In this document: in pieces, positions 10,601 to 17,165 of the stretch
How positions within the stretch are numbered: position 1 is the first letter of the stretch
Layout of the letters: every line of letters starts with the position of its first letter
Notes under the pieces: model-generated
What the model was told of the DNA's origin: nothing
Databases searched by the model: none
What the model saw: only the letters and a program-made list of their open reading frames with translations
Made by a program: the position numbers and the translations under genes
NCBI GenBank assembly: GCA_964580315.1
Contig: CAZOKH010000027.1
Span: forward strand, 1-39,559
From: CAZOKH01 sp964580315
GTDB lineage: Bacteria > Chloroflexota > Anaerolineae > Anaerolineales > Anaerolineaceae
DNA: 39,559 nt
Direction: 5' to 3'

Positions 10601-10715
10601 TCCGTCCATTGACCTTCCGGCAGAGGAAGAACCAGCGGACGTTCCTGAAAGTCAACCAACTGAAAACATTGATGTAATGCCCACTGAAACTCCTGTTCCA
10701 TCACCAGAAGAATAG
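7662..10715 (+). CDS. Secreted two-domain right-handed beta-helix protein with Thr-Pro linker (1017 aa)
   Basis: ATG at 7662 is preferred over an upstream in-frame TTG at 7644 because AAAGGTAAGG sits just before it. A signal peptide with a hydrophobic core at about 22-36 ends at VASA, with cleavage near residue 44. Residues ~47-467 form a parallel beta-helix domain rich in N-x-[IV] turns (NNYVHY, NNRLYRN-like rungs), with motifs DADGI and PHIDCFQTW. A Thr-Pro linker follows (~468-584, three 22-residue repeats), then a second homologous helix (~585-951) and an acidic Pro-rich tail. Both helices keep four cysteines (TIQKC, GDTC/GETC, IDCF and NHC/NVC). Fold relatives include polysaccharide lyases, epimerases and carbohydrate-binding proteins. 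The canonical DPH[DE] motif of mannuronan epimerases was not found, so activity is unassigned. The upstream c-di-GMP riboswitch implies control linked to matrix formation. No sortase motif or C-terminal membrane segment is visible. Confidence 0.92.
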   Translation: MFKQTHIFKGSLPKASEFPVRMGLVILIALFLAVIFQPFSVASAADSNYFVSTTGSDTNAGTSSQPWKTIQKCANTLSAGDTCVVLEGTYNERVTMTRSGSSGAPITFQALGNVVMKGFTVRANYVSIKGFEITNTPDASDHGWGIFYQGAYGVIENNYVHYATRGGITVFATITTATNTHHVTVRGNRLYRNSMMGIEVSGRDNLIEGNEIWGTIQHHPSWVNRPSYVDADGISFFGSGHVIRKNYIHDILYGIPENINPHIDCFQTWSDSGKEAASYVTIEQNHCVNLNAQAANEVGQGFMMGYATHITIRNNIIEAFRGINAINNCQYLEVVNNTFIGNPNTSMLSYYPSGVGFTNSPNGLVLNNVFYNVIDTIIKADTASKVGLVVTHNNAYRSDGVALAGLTAYPNNYWNTQPKLVDPTSGNYRLQSSSPLVDKGSSYASNVIDYDDQVRPQGSGYEIGAYEYQSAAPTATSNPTNTATAFVTQTPTKTATKTPTATFTSTATFTNTPTKTATKTPTATFTSTATFTNTPTKTATKTPTATFTSTATFTNTPAPTQTNTPAPTQTQVPTQKPRLPELPEVANGLYVSVDGSDENLGTAEQPWQTIQKCASEAQAGETCVVVEGTYTERVQVTNSGSEGSPITFLAVGRVIMEGFTVKADNVTIKGFEITHTPDAAEDGWGIFYQGAGGVIEENDVFNATRGGIKVSAVVGSEANTHDVTVKNNRLYRNGQVGVEVHGRGHVVEGNEIWGTIQNHPDSSEGGQRDADGIRFFGSGHELKRNNIHDISYADAENDNPQIDCFETWSDGEHEGASDVVIEQNVCANRQAESEQEVGRGVQLANASNITIRSNEIRAYRGVNAVNSSGIEVNGNTVRGDADGSQMAYESYGVKLTNSVNVTVTNNIFHDLFGTVIVTDAASQAGLVVTNNDMPVLPTGKEKVAPPQVEEPTGAIEDDIDGVEAPINEGGPSIDLPVEESPSIDLPAEEEPADVPESQPTENIDVMPTETPVPSPEE
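9135..9332 (+). repeat. Three tandem 66-bp repeats encoding the Thr-Pro linker
   Basis: Three consecutive in-frame 66-bp units begin at 9135, 9201 and 9267. Each encodes a 22-residue unit that starts TKTATKTPTA and ends TFTNTP. The copies differ by only a few silent changes, so the array probably grows and shrinks by slippage or unequal exchange. Such Thr/Pro tracts usually form extended, often O-glycosylated spacers between extracellular domains; glycosylation here is inferred. Confidence 0.9.
9415..10513 (+). repeat. 1.1-kb direct repeat, copy 1 (C-terminal beta-helix cassette)
   Basis: This segment matches 12818-13916 at a constant offset of 3403 bases. I saw one mismatch (A at 9430, T at 12833, changing Tyr to Phe). 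It encodes the whole second beta-helix domain. Homology stops abruptly on both sides, within the linker and at the start of the acidic tail. Identity at synonymous positions points to very recent duplication or gene conversion. Confidence 0.95.
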
Positions 10716-10744
10716 CCAATAAACTGATTGGTTAAGAAGATGAC

Positions 10745-10780
10745 AAAACAAGCGGCGAAATGTCAGCCGCTTGTTTTTTT
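10745..10780 (+). terminator. Intrinsic terminator after first beta-helix gene
   Basis: A 12-bp stem (10745-10756 with 10766-10777, core ACAAGCGGC/GCCGCTTGT) has a 9-nt loop and runs into a T tract up to 10780. It ends the riboswitch-controlled transcript 30 nt after the stop codon, so the second beta-helix gene needs its own promoter. Confidence 0.9.
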
Positions 10781-11010
10781 AATCTCCTCACAGGAAAAAA
10801 TGCATTGAGAAAAGCAAAGGAAAATCGTTAATCCTATTCCTGTCGAATTTTTGTCTTTTTTTCAGGACGAAACCCTTAGACCGTTTTAATAAAAAAAAGG
10901 GCGTTTCATAGGACTTGTATGTTAGTATCTAAGTGGTTTTAGGCGCGAAGAAAACTTTTGCCCACCTGTGTTTTAAAAAATTGATGGATAACTGAACAGC
11001 TTTTGATTCA
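10781..11010. other. Intergenic leader of second beta-helix gene
   Basis: This is 230 bases of AT-rich sequence with several homopolymer runs. I found no GEMM motif, no convincing -35/-10 pair and no clear Shine-Dalgarno sequence before 11011. A weak imperfect hairpin could form between GAAACCCTT (about 10868) and AAGGGCGTTTC. Control of the second gene is therefore not explained by visible elements. Confidence 0.5.
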
Positions 11011-14000
11011 ATGCTCTTTCACCAGGCCTCATCCCAATCAATCATGTTGATCCCAAAAAAAATTCTAAAAAAGACGGTAAACTTCCTGTCCCAAAATGCT
11101 CGCAAATTGTGCGCGGTGTTTTTTATCACCCTTGGCCTGACATTGCTTTTTAATCCTCCAATCGTAACGGACGCGGCCGACGCCACTTATTACGTGTCTA
11201 AAAACGGGTCAGACACCAATCTGGGGACAGCGAATAATCCGTGGAAAACCATTCAAAAATGCGCCAACACACTTTCAGCGGGTGATACCTGCATTATTGA
11301 GGCGGGATCATATTCTGAACGGGTGCAGGTGACCCGTTCGGGCAGCGAGGGTGCGCCAATCATTTTTCAGGCCTCGGGAAATGTTGTGATGAGAGGCTTC
11401 ACGGTAAGGGCGAATTACATTTCGATTTATGGCTTTGAAATAACCAATACACTCGATGAATGGGATAATGGTTGGGGAATTTTCTTCCAGGGCAAGGGCG
11501 GCGTAATGGAAGACAACTATATCCATTATGCTACACGCGGCGGTATTACCGTTTTTGCCTCTCCAGCAACGGCTGTCAATACCAACCATGTGGTGGTGAG
11601 AAACAATCGCCTGTATCGAAATGCCCTGGTTGGGATTGAAGTGCATGGCCGCGATAATTTGATTGAAGGAAATGAAATCTGGGGAACCATCCAAAACCAT
11701 CCCCAGAGTTCTTCTACGATCAGCCTGGATGCCGATGGGATGAGCATTTTTGGCAGCGGACATACCATTCGCAAAAATTACATTCATGATATCCAATACG
11801 GGATACCGGAAAATCCGAGTCCGCACATTGATTGTTTCCAGACGTGGGGCGACAGCGCTAAAGAAGTGGCCAACCACGTGGTCTTTGAGCAAAACGAGTG
11901 TGTCAATTTACAGGCAAAATCTTCACTTGAGGTGGGGCAGGGCTTCATGATGAACGGCGCCAGTTACATCACCATTCGCAACAATTTAATCAGAGCCTTT
12001 CGGGGGATCAACTTAATCAATGGTTCCAATTCTTTCACCATTGTCAATAACACATTTATTGGTAATCCTGACACATCGCTTATACCCAGGTATCCAAGCG
12101 GTGTAGCTTTTGCCAACTCAACCAATGGCACCGTGGTGAATAATTTGTTCTACAATGTTTACGATACGATTATTAAGGTTGACACAGCATCAAAAACCGG
12201 TTTAAGAGTCATCCGCAACAATGCTTATGTCATCAACGGTACAACCCTTCTGGGATTAACCATATACCCGGATAATTATTGGAATATTAATCCCATTTTG
12301 CAAGATCCGGCTGCAGGAAATTATCGTCTAAACCCCAGTTCACCCCTCATTGATAACGGTTCAGACCTGATATCCAATCCCATTGATTTTGACGATCAAT
12401 ACCGCCCGTGGGGGAATGGTTATGATATCGGTGCTTTTGAATATCATTCCAGCGGCCCTACCGTCACTCCACGGCCGTCGGCTACTGCCACAGCCACAAT
12501 GACCCGGACGCCAACTCGTACCCCCACGTTTACCCGGACGCCAACCCGCACCCGAACGCCGACGCGCACCCGGACGCCGACTCGTACACCCAGCAGAACA
12601 CCAACCCGGACGGCGACCCGTACACCCACAAAAACACCCACCGTAACGGCGACCCGCACACCCAGCCGGACGCCGACCATCACACCCACCCGCACCAAAA
12701 CGTTGACTCCGACTGCTACGAAAACCAAAAAGCCAACCAATACCCCAACGGTTACTTTTACGCCGACCTTTACCAAGACTCCCAAACCCACTTTTACCAG
12801 GACCCCCATACTGGGCATTGCCAATGGATTATTTGTGAGCGTGGACGGATCGGATGAAAATTTGGGAACGGCAGAGCAGCCGTGGCAAACGATTCAAAAA
12901 TGCGCCAGTGAAGCCCAAGCTGGAGAAACCTGTGTGGTGGTGGAAGGAACCTATACAGAACGGGTGCAGGTGACGAATTCGGGGAGCGAAGGATCGCCGA
13001 TAACCTTCCTGGCAGTGGGCAGGGTGATCATGGAAGGCTTCACGGTGAAGGCAGACAATGTGACCATCAAAGGATTTGAGATCACGCACACGCCGGATGC
13101 GGCCGAAGACGGCTGGGGCATATTCTACCAGGGGGCTGGCGGTGTGATAGAAGAGAATGATGTGTTCAATGCCACGCGCGGGGGGATCAAAGTGAGTGCG
13201 GTGGTGGGCAGTGAAGCGAACACGCACGATGTGACGGTGAAGAACAACCGGTTGTACCGCAATGGGCAGGTTGGGGTGGAAGTGCACGGGCGGGGGCACG
13301 TGGTGGAAGGCAATGAAATCTGGGGTACGATCCAGAACCATCCCGACAGCAGCGAGGGCGGGCAGCGAGACGCAGACGGGATCCGCTTCTTTGGGAGCGG
13401 GCATGAGCTGAAACGGAACAATATCCACGACATTAGCTATGCCGACGCAGAGAACGACAACCCGCAAATCGACTGTTTTGAGACCTGGAGTGATGGAGAG
13501 CATGAAGGCGCGAGTGATGTCGTGATTGAGCAGAATGTGTGCGCCAACCGGCAAGCCGAAAGCGAGCAGGAGGTGGGGCGCGGGGTGCAACTGGCAAATG
13601 CCAGCAACATCACCATACGCAGCAATGAAATCAGGGCGTACCGCGGGGTGAATGCGGTGAACAGCAGCGGGATTGAGGTGAACGGCAACACGGTGCGCGG
13701 TGACGCAGACGGTTCGCAGATGGCGTATGAGAGCTACGGCGTGAAGTTGACCAACTCGGTGAACGTCACGGTGACAAACAACATCTTCCATGACCTGTTT
13801 GGGACGGTGATTGTGACCGACGCGGCCTCGCAGGCGGGGCTGGTGGTGACCAACAACGACATGCCGGTTTTGCCCACTGGAAAGGAAAAGGTTGCGCCTC
13901 CGCAGGTTGAAGAGCCGTCCAATGGTTTGACAATTGAAAATGATGGTGTGGCAAACCTGGAAGCGGACGGGCAATCGCTAACCAATACACCTGCACCATC

Positions 14001-14097
14001 AATGCACACTCCAACACCAACACCCACACCCACGGCGAAGGAAGTCGGGGCAACTCCATCTTTTACACCGACAGTCCTGCCCACTCAAGATACCTGA
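11011..14097 (+). CDS. Secreted two-domain right-handed beta-helix protein, paralogue 2 (1028 aa)
   Basis: This has the same architecture as the protein at 7662. An N-terminal hydrophobic segment (CAVFFITLGLTLLF, about residues 36-49) is followed by a signal-peptidase-like ending (VTDAADA). Next come a beta-helix (~58-482), a Thr-Pro-Arg-rich linker (~483-602), a second beta-helix (~603-969) and a Thr-Pro tail. The N-terminal helix is diverged from that of paralogue 1, while the C-terminal helix is identical apart from one residue. Four cysteines per helix and the DADG(I/M) and PHIDCFQTW motifs are kept in the first helix; the second has DADGI and PQIDCFETW. ATG at 11011 gives the longest form. 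An in-frame ATG at 11044 (MLIPKK) is an alternative that gives a more typical signal peptide, and neither has a clear ribosome site. The function is probably matrix binding or polysaccharide modification, unproven. Confidence 0.9.
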   Translation: MLFHQASSQSIMLIPKKILKKTVNFLSQNARKLCAVFFITLGLTLLFNPPIVTDAADATYYVSKNGSDTNLGTANNPWKTIQKCANTLSAGDTCIIEAGSYSERVQVTRSGSEGAPIIFQASGNVVMRGFTVRANYISIYGFEITNTLDEWDNGWGIFFQGKGGVMEDNYIHYATRGGITVFASPATAVNTNHVVVRNNRLYRNALVGIEVHGRDNLIEGNEIWGTIQNHPQSSSTISLDADGMSIFGSGHTIRKNYIHDIQYGIPENPSPHIDCFQTWGDSAKEVANHVVFEQNECVNLQAKSSLEVGQGFMMNGASYITIRNNLIRAFRGINLINGSNSFTIVNNTFIGNPDTSLIPRYPSGVAFANSTNGTVVNNLFYNVYDTIIKVDTASKTGLRVIRNNAYVINGTTLLGLTIYPDNYWNINPILQDPAAGNYRLNPSSPLIDNGSDLISNPIDFDDQYRPWGNGYDIGAFEYHSSGPTVTPRPSATATATMTRTPTRTPTFTRTPTRTRTPTRTRTPTRTPSRTPTRTATRTPTKTPTVTATRTPSRTPTITPTRTKTLTPTATKTKKPTNTPTVTFTPTFTKTPKPTFTRTPILGIANGLFVSVDGSDENLGTAEQPWQTIQKCASEAQAGETCVVVEGTYTERVQVTNSGSEGSPITFLAVGRVIMEGFTVKADNVTIKGFEITHTPDAAEDGWGIFYQGAGGVIEENDVFNATRGGIKVSAVVGSEANTHDVTVKNNRLYRNGQVGVEVHGRGHVVEGNEIWGTIQNHPDSSEGGQRDADGIRFFGSGHELKRNNIHDISYADAENDNPQIDCFETWSDGEHEGASDVVIEQNVCANRQAESEQEVGRGVQLANASNITIRSNEIRAYRGVNAVNSSGIEVNGNTVRGDADGSQMAYESYGVKLTNSVNVTVTNNIFHDLFGTVIVTDAASQAGLVVTNNDMPVLPTGKEKVAPPQVEEPSNGLTIENDGVANLEADGQSLTNTPAPSMHTPTPTPTPTAKEVGATPSFTPTVLPTQDT
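12460..12810 (+). repeat. Low-complexity Thr-Pro/Arg linker tract
   Basis: About 350 bases encode a degenerate series of [TS]-x-TP-T-[RK] units (RTPTRTPT and variants). The matching linker in paralogue 1 is instead built from regular 66-bp repeats rich in TATFT. The two linkers join the same C-terminal cassette to different N-terminal helices but are not copies of each other. This tract carries many Arg/Lys residues and would be strongly basic. Confidence 0.8.
12818..13916 (+). repeat. 1.1-kb direct repeat, copy 2 (C-terminal beta-helix cassette)
   Basis: This is the second copy of the segment at 9415-10513, with one mismatch seen at 12833. Flanking sequences on both sides are unrelated between copies, so the repeat limits fall almost exactly on the domain limits. 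It is visibly richer in GC than the N-terminal helix of the same gene (67% in 9841-9900 of copy 1 versus 43% in 11641-11700, counted by hand). Confidence 0.95.
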
Positions 14098-14118
14098 CCG
14101 ATTTCAGTAAAGTTTTTC

Positions 14119-14155
14119 AAAGCCTCATTTCAATCAATGAGATTGAGGCTTTTCT
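14119..14155 (+). terminator. Probable intrinsic terminator after second beta-helix gene
   Basis: A 9-bp stem AAAGCCTCA (14119-14127) pairs with TGAGGCTTT (14144-14152) across a 16-nt loop, followed by a short T-rich stretch. It lies 21 nt after the stop codon. The loop is long and the T tract short, so termination may be incomplete. Confidence 0.6.
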
Positions 14156-14204
14156 GATTCTCGATATTTGCCCAATCCATTGTGTCATTTGAAAGGTAAT
14201 CCTG

Positions 14205-14210
14205 TATAAT
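14205..14210 (+). promoter_or_regulatory. TATAAT -10 box directly before start codon
   Basis: A perfect TATAAT ends 10 bases before the ATG at 14221. If used, transcription would start about 3-5 bases before the start codon, giving an essentially leaderless mRNA. No -35 is evident at 17 bases; TTGTGT at 14180-14185 is 19 bases away. No Shine-Dalgarno sequence can fit between, which agrees with leaderless translation. Confidence 0.45.
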
Positions 14211-14220
14211 TATTTTTTGT

Positions 14221-15720
14221 ATGGATAAGAATTATTCGCGCCTTCATCCCCAAAAATTCCGCTTTGTAATTGGTTATGGAATGTTATCCTTAATTTCCAT
14301 ATGCGCGGTTTTTACATTCCCCAAAATGCCTACGCCTGTTCCCTCCGCTGCGGTGGAGAATCATGCTGTCGAAAATAACGGAACAGCGCCGACGCCGGAT
14401 GAATCATTGGACAACCGCACAGATTTTTTTGTGGGCGAAGATGGTTCTGATCGAAACCCCGGAACTGAAACCAAACCGTGGAAAACCATTCAAAAATGCG
14501 CCAAAACATTGAATTCGGGGGAGACCTGCAATGTTCTGGCAGGCTCTTATCCCGAGCATGTCACCATGCGCAAATCGGGCAGTGAAGGATCACCAATCAC
14601 ATTCAAAGCTGTGGGCAAAGTCACCATGAACGGTTTCACAGTTCATGCTGATTACATTACAATCGACGGTTTTGAGATCACTGATACGGAAGATTACTGG
14701 GAAACCGGCTGGGGAATTTTTTACCAGGGTGCATACGGCGTCATCCAGAATAATTATATTTATTATGCCACTCGCGGCGGAATTACCGTTTTCGCCAAGG
14801 CGGGCAATGAGACCAATACCCATCACGTGGTGGTGAAGAATAACCGGCTCTACCGGAATGCCCTGGTTGGAATTGAAGTGCATGGACGGGATAACCTGGT
14901 AGAAGGCAATGATATCTGGGGTACGATCCAGCATCATCCCAAAAGCACCGAATACACCGGCAGAGATGCAGACGGTATCAGCTTCTTTGGAAGCGGACAT
15001 ATCATTCGAAAAAATTACATCCATGATATTGTGTATGGTATTCCTGAGAATATTAACCCGCACATTGATTGTTTTCAAACCTGGAGTGACTCGAATAAAG
15101 AAGCCGCCAGCAATATCACCATCGAGCAGAATCATTGCGTCAACTTGCAGGCCCAGTCGGCAAATGAAGTGGGGCAAGGGTTTATGATGGGGAATGCCGC
15201 CGGTATCATTATCCGCAATAACCTGATTGAGGCTTTTCGAGGGGCCAATATTATCAAGAATTCACAGAATATTTTGATTATTCATAATACTTTCATTGGC
15301 GATCCCGATGGTTCTCTTGTCTCTTTCTACCCCAATGCAGTGGGTTTTAACCATTCTTCCAGCGGCAGTGTCGTCAATAATATTTTTTATAATTACATCA
15401 GCACAATGATCAATGCAGACTACCAGTCGAAAATGAGACTGACGGTAATCAACAACAACGCCTACCGGGCTGATGGAGGCGAATTGGTGGACCTGTCAGC
15501 TTATCCCGACAACCTGTGGGGCCAGGATCCCATGTTTGTTGATCCGTTTAATGGCGATTACCGTTTGCAGTCCATTTCTCCATTAATTGACCGGGGAATG
15601 GATTATTCCGCCTTGCAACCTGGTTATTCTGTGACAAATGATTTTTATGATCAACCTCGTTTGCAGGGCGCAGGCTATGATTTGGGAGCCTTTGAGTTCC
15701 AACTGGATACGAGCGAATAA
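14221..15720 (+). CDS. Secreted or anchored single-domain beta-helix protein, paralogue 3 (499 aa)
   Basis: A basic N-terminus is followed by a hydrophobic stretch at about 17-32, which acts as a signal peptide or signal anchor. A short Pro/Asn-rich spacer and one parallel beta-helix domain (~75-495) follow. The domain aligns along its full length with the N-terminal helices of the two large paralogues: TIQKC...GETC, GWGIFYQGAYGVI, RLYRNALVGIEVHGRDN, DADGISFFGSGH, NPHIDCFQTW and NHCVNL. All four family cysteines are present. It lacks the Thr-Pro linker and the second cassette, so it shows the minimal unit of the family. A polysaccharide-binding or -modifying role is inferred from fold and neighbourhood. 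It ends in EFQLDTSE with no anchor. Start chosen at the only plausible ATG before the hydrophobic segment. Confidence 0.9.
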   Translation: MDKNYSRLHPQKFRFVIGYGMLSLISICAVFTFPKMPTPVPSAAVENHAVENNGTAPTPDESLDNRTDFFVGEDGSDRNPGTETKPWKTIQKCAKTLNSGETCNVLAGSYPEHVTMRKSGSEGSPITFKAVGKVTMNGFTVHADYITIDGFEITDTEDYWETGWGIFYQGAYGVIQNNYIYYATRGGITVFAKAGNETNTHHVVVKNNRLYRNALVGIEVHGRDNLVEGNDIWGTIQHHPKSTEYTGRDADGISFFGSGHIIRKNYIHDIVYGIPENINPHIDCFQTWSDSNKEAASNITIEQNHCVNLQAQSANEVGQGFMMGNAAGIIIRNNLIEAFRGANIIKNSQNILIIHNTFIGDPDGSLVSFYPNAVGFNHSSSGSVVNNIFYNYISTMINADYQSKMRLTVINNNAYRADGGELVDLSAYPDNLWGQDPMFVDPFNGDYRLQSISPLIDRGMDYSALQPGYSVTNDFYDQPRLQGAGYDLGAFEFQLDTSE

Positions 15721-15767
15721 AATCCATTGCAATTTCAACTGCTTTTCTCTCTTGTGATGCCTCGAAT

Positions 15768-16178
15768 ATGATAATGAAGAAAATGGGTCTTCTGATCGGC
15801 TTTGGGGTCTTCTTGTTTGTGGTATTTTGGATGTGCGCACCGCTGCTGGCGGTAAAGGCGAGGGCGCATTATCTTATCAATGCCTTGCAGCCGGATGTGT
15901 GCAGTCTGGAACTGACTCCCGGTGAAGTTCCCGGAAAAATATGGGAAAAACACCGTTATTACCTGGAAGCCCCCATGATTTATCAGGGATCACGACAGTA
16001 TGTGATCCGGGATTTGAGCACCCAGGCGATCTATTACTGGTCCCGCCTGGACGATCAAAATGGACACACACGCTTTTCTGTGCTAAGCCGGTTTGCCCTG
16101 TTTTATCGAGACTGGGACTCGTCTCGCTGGGTTTTGCTCTATAAATGTAAACCGGAAATGGAATCAACTACAGGTTAA
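15768..16178 (+). CDS. Small membrane-anchored protein of unknown function
   Basis: This is a 136-aa product with one N-terminal hydrophobic helix (about residues 7-28, GLLIGFGVFLFVVFWMCAPL) and a predicted extracytoplasmic part containing many aromatic residues. I do not recognise a family. It starts 47 nt after the third beta-helix gene with no terminator between, so it may be co-transcribed. Its last 11 bases overlap the 3' end of the convergent glycosyltransferase gene. Several Met codons (15768, 15774, 15783) could be the start and no strong ribosome site discriminates. Two other-frame ORFs cover the same bases, but this one has the sensible membrane topology and gene direction. Confidence 0.6.
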   Translation: MIMKKMGLLIGFGVFLFVVFWMCAPLLAVKARAHYLINALQPDVCSLELTPGEVPGKIWEKHRYYLEAPMIYQGSRQYVIRDLSTQAIYYWSRLDDQNGHTRFSVLSRFALFYRDWDSSRWVLLYKCKPEMESTTG

Positions 16179-17154
16179 TACCCAGTGTTTGCTGCATGCG
16201 GGTAAAGTTTTCCTGCCAGACTTGTAGGCGCTCTTCTCTCAATAACCTGACCTCTTTTACATAGCGGCTATGCTCATTTTGCATTTGCTTAACCGCATCA
16301 ATCAATCCCTTTGCAGTGTTATCAACATGAATTGTCCCTTTTGAAAAGGTCTGGCGCAGCACAGGCCAGTCAGAGGTGATGATCGGCACGCCCACTTCCA
16401 TGGCTTCGTAGGCGCCGTTCTGCATGGTATTGTCGCGCGTCGTCAGGGACATGATGACATCACATCCTTTGATCAGTGCCACGTATTCATTGTAGGGGAT
16501 AAAGCCGGTCAGGGTCATGTTTGAGGGAACGCGTTCATGAATGTCACCGGGGGCATATTTTAAATTTCCAGTAACATAGAAATCAATATCGGGCAGGGCT
16601 TTGGCGGCAGCAATCACTGCATCCACCGGTTCATCGGGCGAAAATGTGCAAACATAGACAACGTTAAACCTGCCTCGAAATGGATAGGTTAATTCTGTTT
16701 CGAGGTGGAAGGGAATATCACCAATGGTGATGGCGGCTGCACCCCAGTTGGACACGATCTGGGTCAGCGGGTCATTGTGGACAATGGTTAATGCGGCCTT
16801 TCTTGCCAGGAAGCGGAAAAGCCAGTGGAAGGCTTTCCAGCGGGGCTGGTCAAAAGCGCCGGTATGGGAATCAATGATCAGTTTTGCGTGAGAGAAAAGA
16901 CTCCACAACCACACGGTGAAAGCGCAAAAGATGGGGGGATTTTGCACGAAAACGAAACCAGGTTTTTCTTGTATCAGGATGGATAAGGTTTTAAAACCGG
17001 CTAGAAGATATTTTAGAGGTGCGTATAGGTATTTGAAGCGTTTGGGTTTAAAGTAATGGATGTGATAGGAGCGGGCGCCCAGGTGATGAGCCAGGCTGTC
17101 GCTTCGCGTGGTGTGAGCAACCCAGGAGATGAAAATTGAATTTTGACGCATCAT
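16168..17154 (-). CDS. GT4-like glycosyltransferase
   Basis: This 328-aa protein has the GT-B layout: an N-terminal Rossmann-like half, then a C-terminal half ending in the donor-binding segment YEAMEVGVPIITSD, which fits the family E-x7-E region. A short hydrophobic stretch near residues 74-87 (FCAFTVWLWSLFSH) could associate with the membrane. It is the last gene of the minus-strand polysaccharide locus, 11 bases after the CapK-like gene, and probably adds one sugar to the lipid-linked repeat unit. Donor and linkage cannot be read from the sequence. Two adjacent ATG codons begin it; the first is used. Its 3' end overlaps the convergent small gene by 11 bases. Confidence 0.85.
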   Translation of the reverse strand: MMRQNSIFISWVAHTTRSDSLAHHLGARSYHIHYFKPKRFKYLYAPLKYLLAGFKTLSILIQEKPGFVFVQNPPIFCAFTVWLWSLFSHAKLIIDSHTGAFDQPRWKAFHWLFRFLARKAALTIVHNDPLTQIVSNWGAAAITIGDIPFHLETELTYPFRGRFNVVYVCTFSPDEPVDAVIAAAKALPDIDFYVTGNLKYAPGDIHERVPSNMTLTGFIPYNEYVALIKGCDVIMSLTTRDNTMQNGAYEAMEVGVPIITSDWPVLRQTFSKGTIHVDNTAKGLIDAVKQMQNEHSRYVKEVRLLREERLQVWQENFTRMQQTLGINL

Positions 17155-17165
17155 TTTTTAGAAGC

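Noticed and set aside
10781..11010. A second c-di-GMP riboswitch before the second beta-helix gene
   Set aside because: No GCAAACC, GACGCAAAG or GAAA-capped hairpin is present.
14189..14210. TTGAAA and TATAAT as a paired promoter before 14221
   Set aside because: The spacer is only 10 bases, too short for sigma70 use; only the -10 box was kept, at modest confidence.
7662..15720. Assignment of the beta-helix proteins as mannuronan C5-epimerases (AlgG/AlgE type)
   Set aside because: The fold fits, but the expected DPH[DE] catalytic motif was not found; the nearest look-alike, NPHIDCF, is not equivalent.
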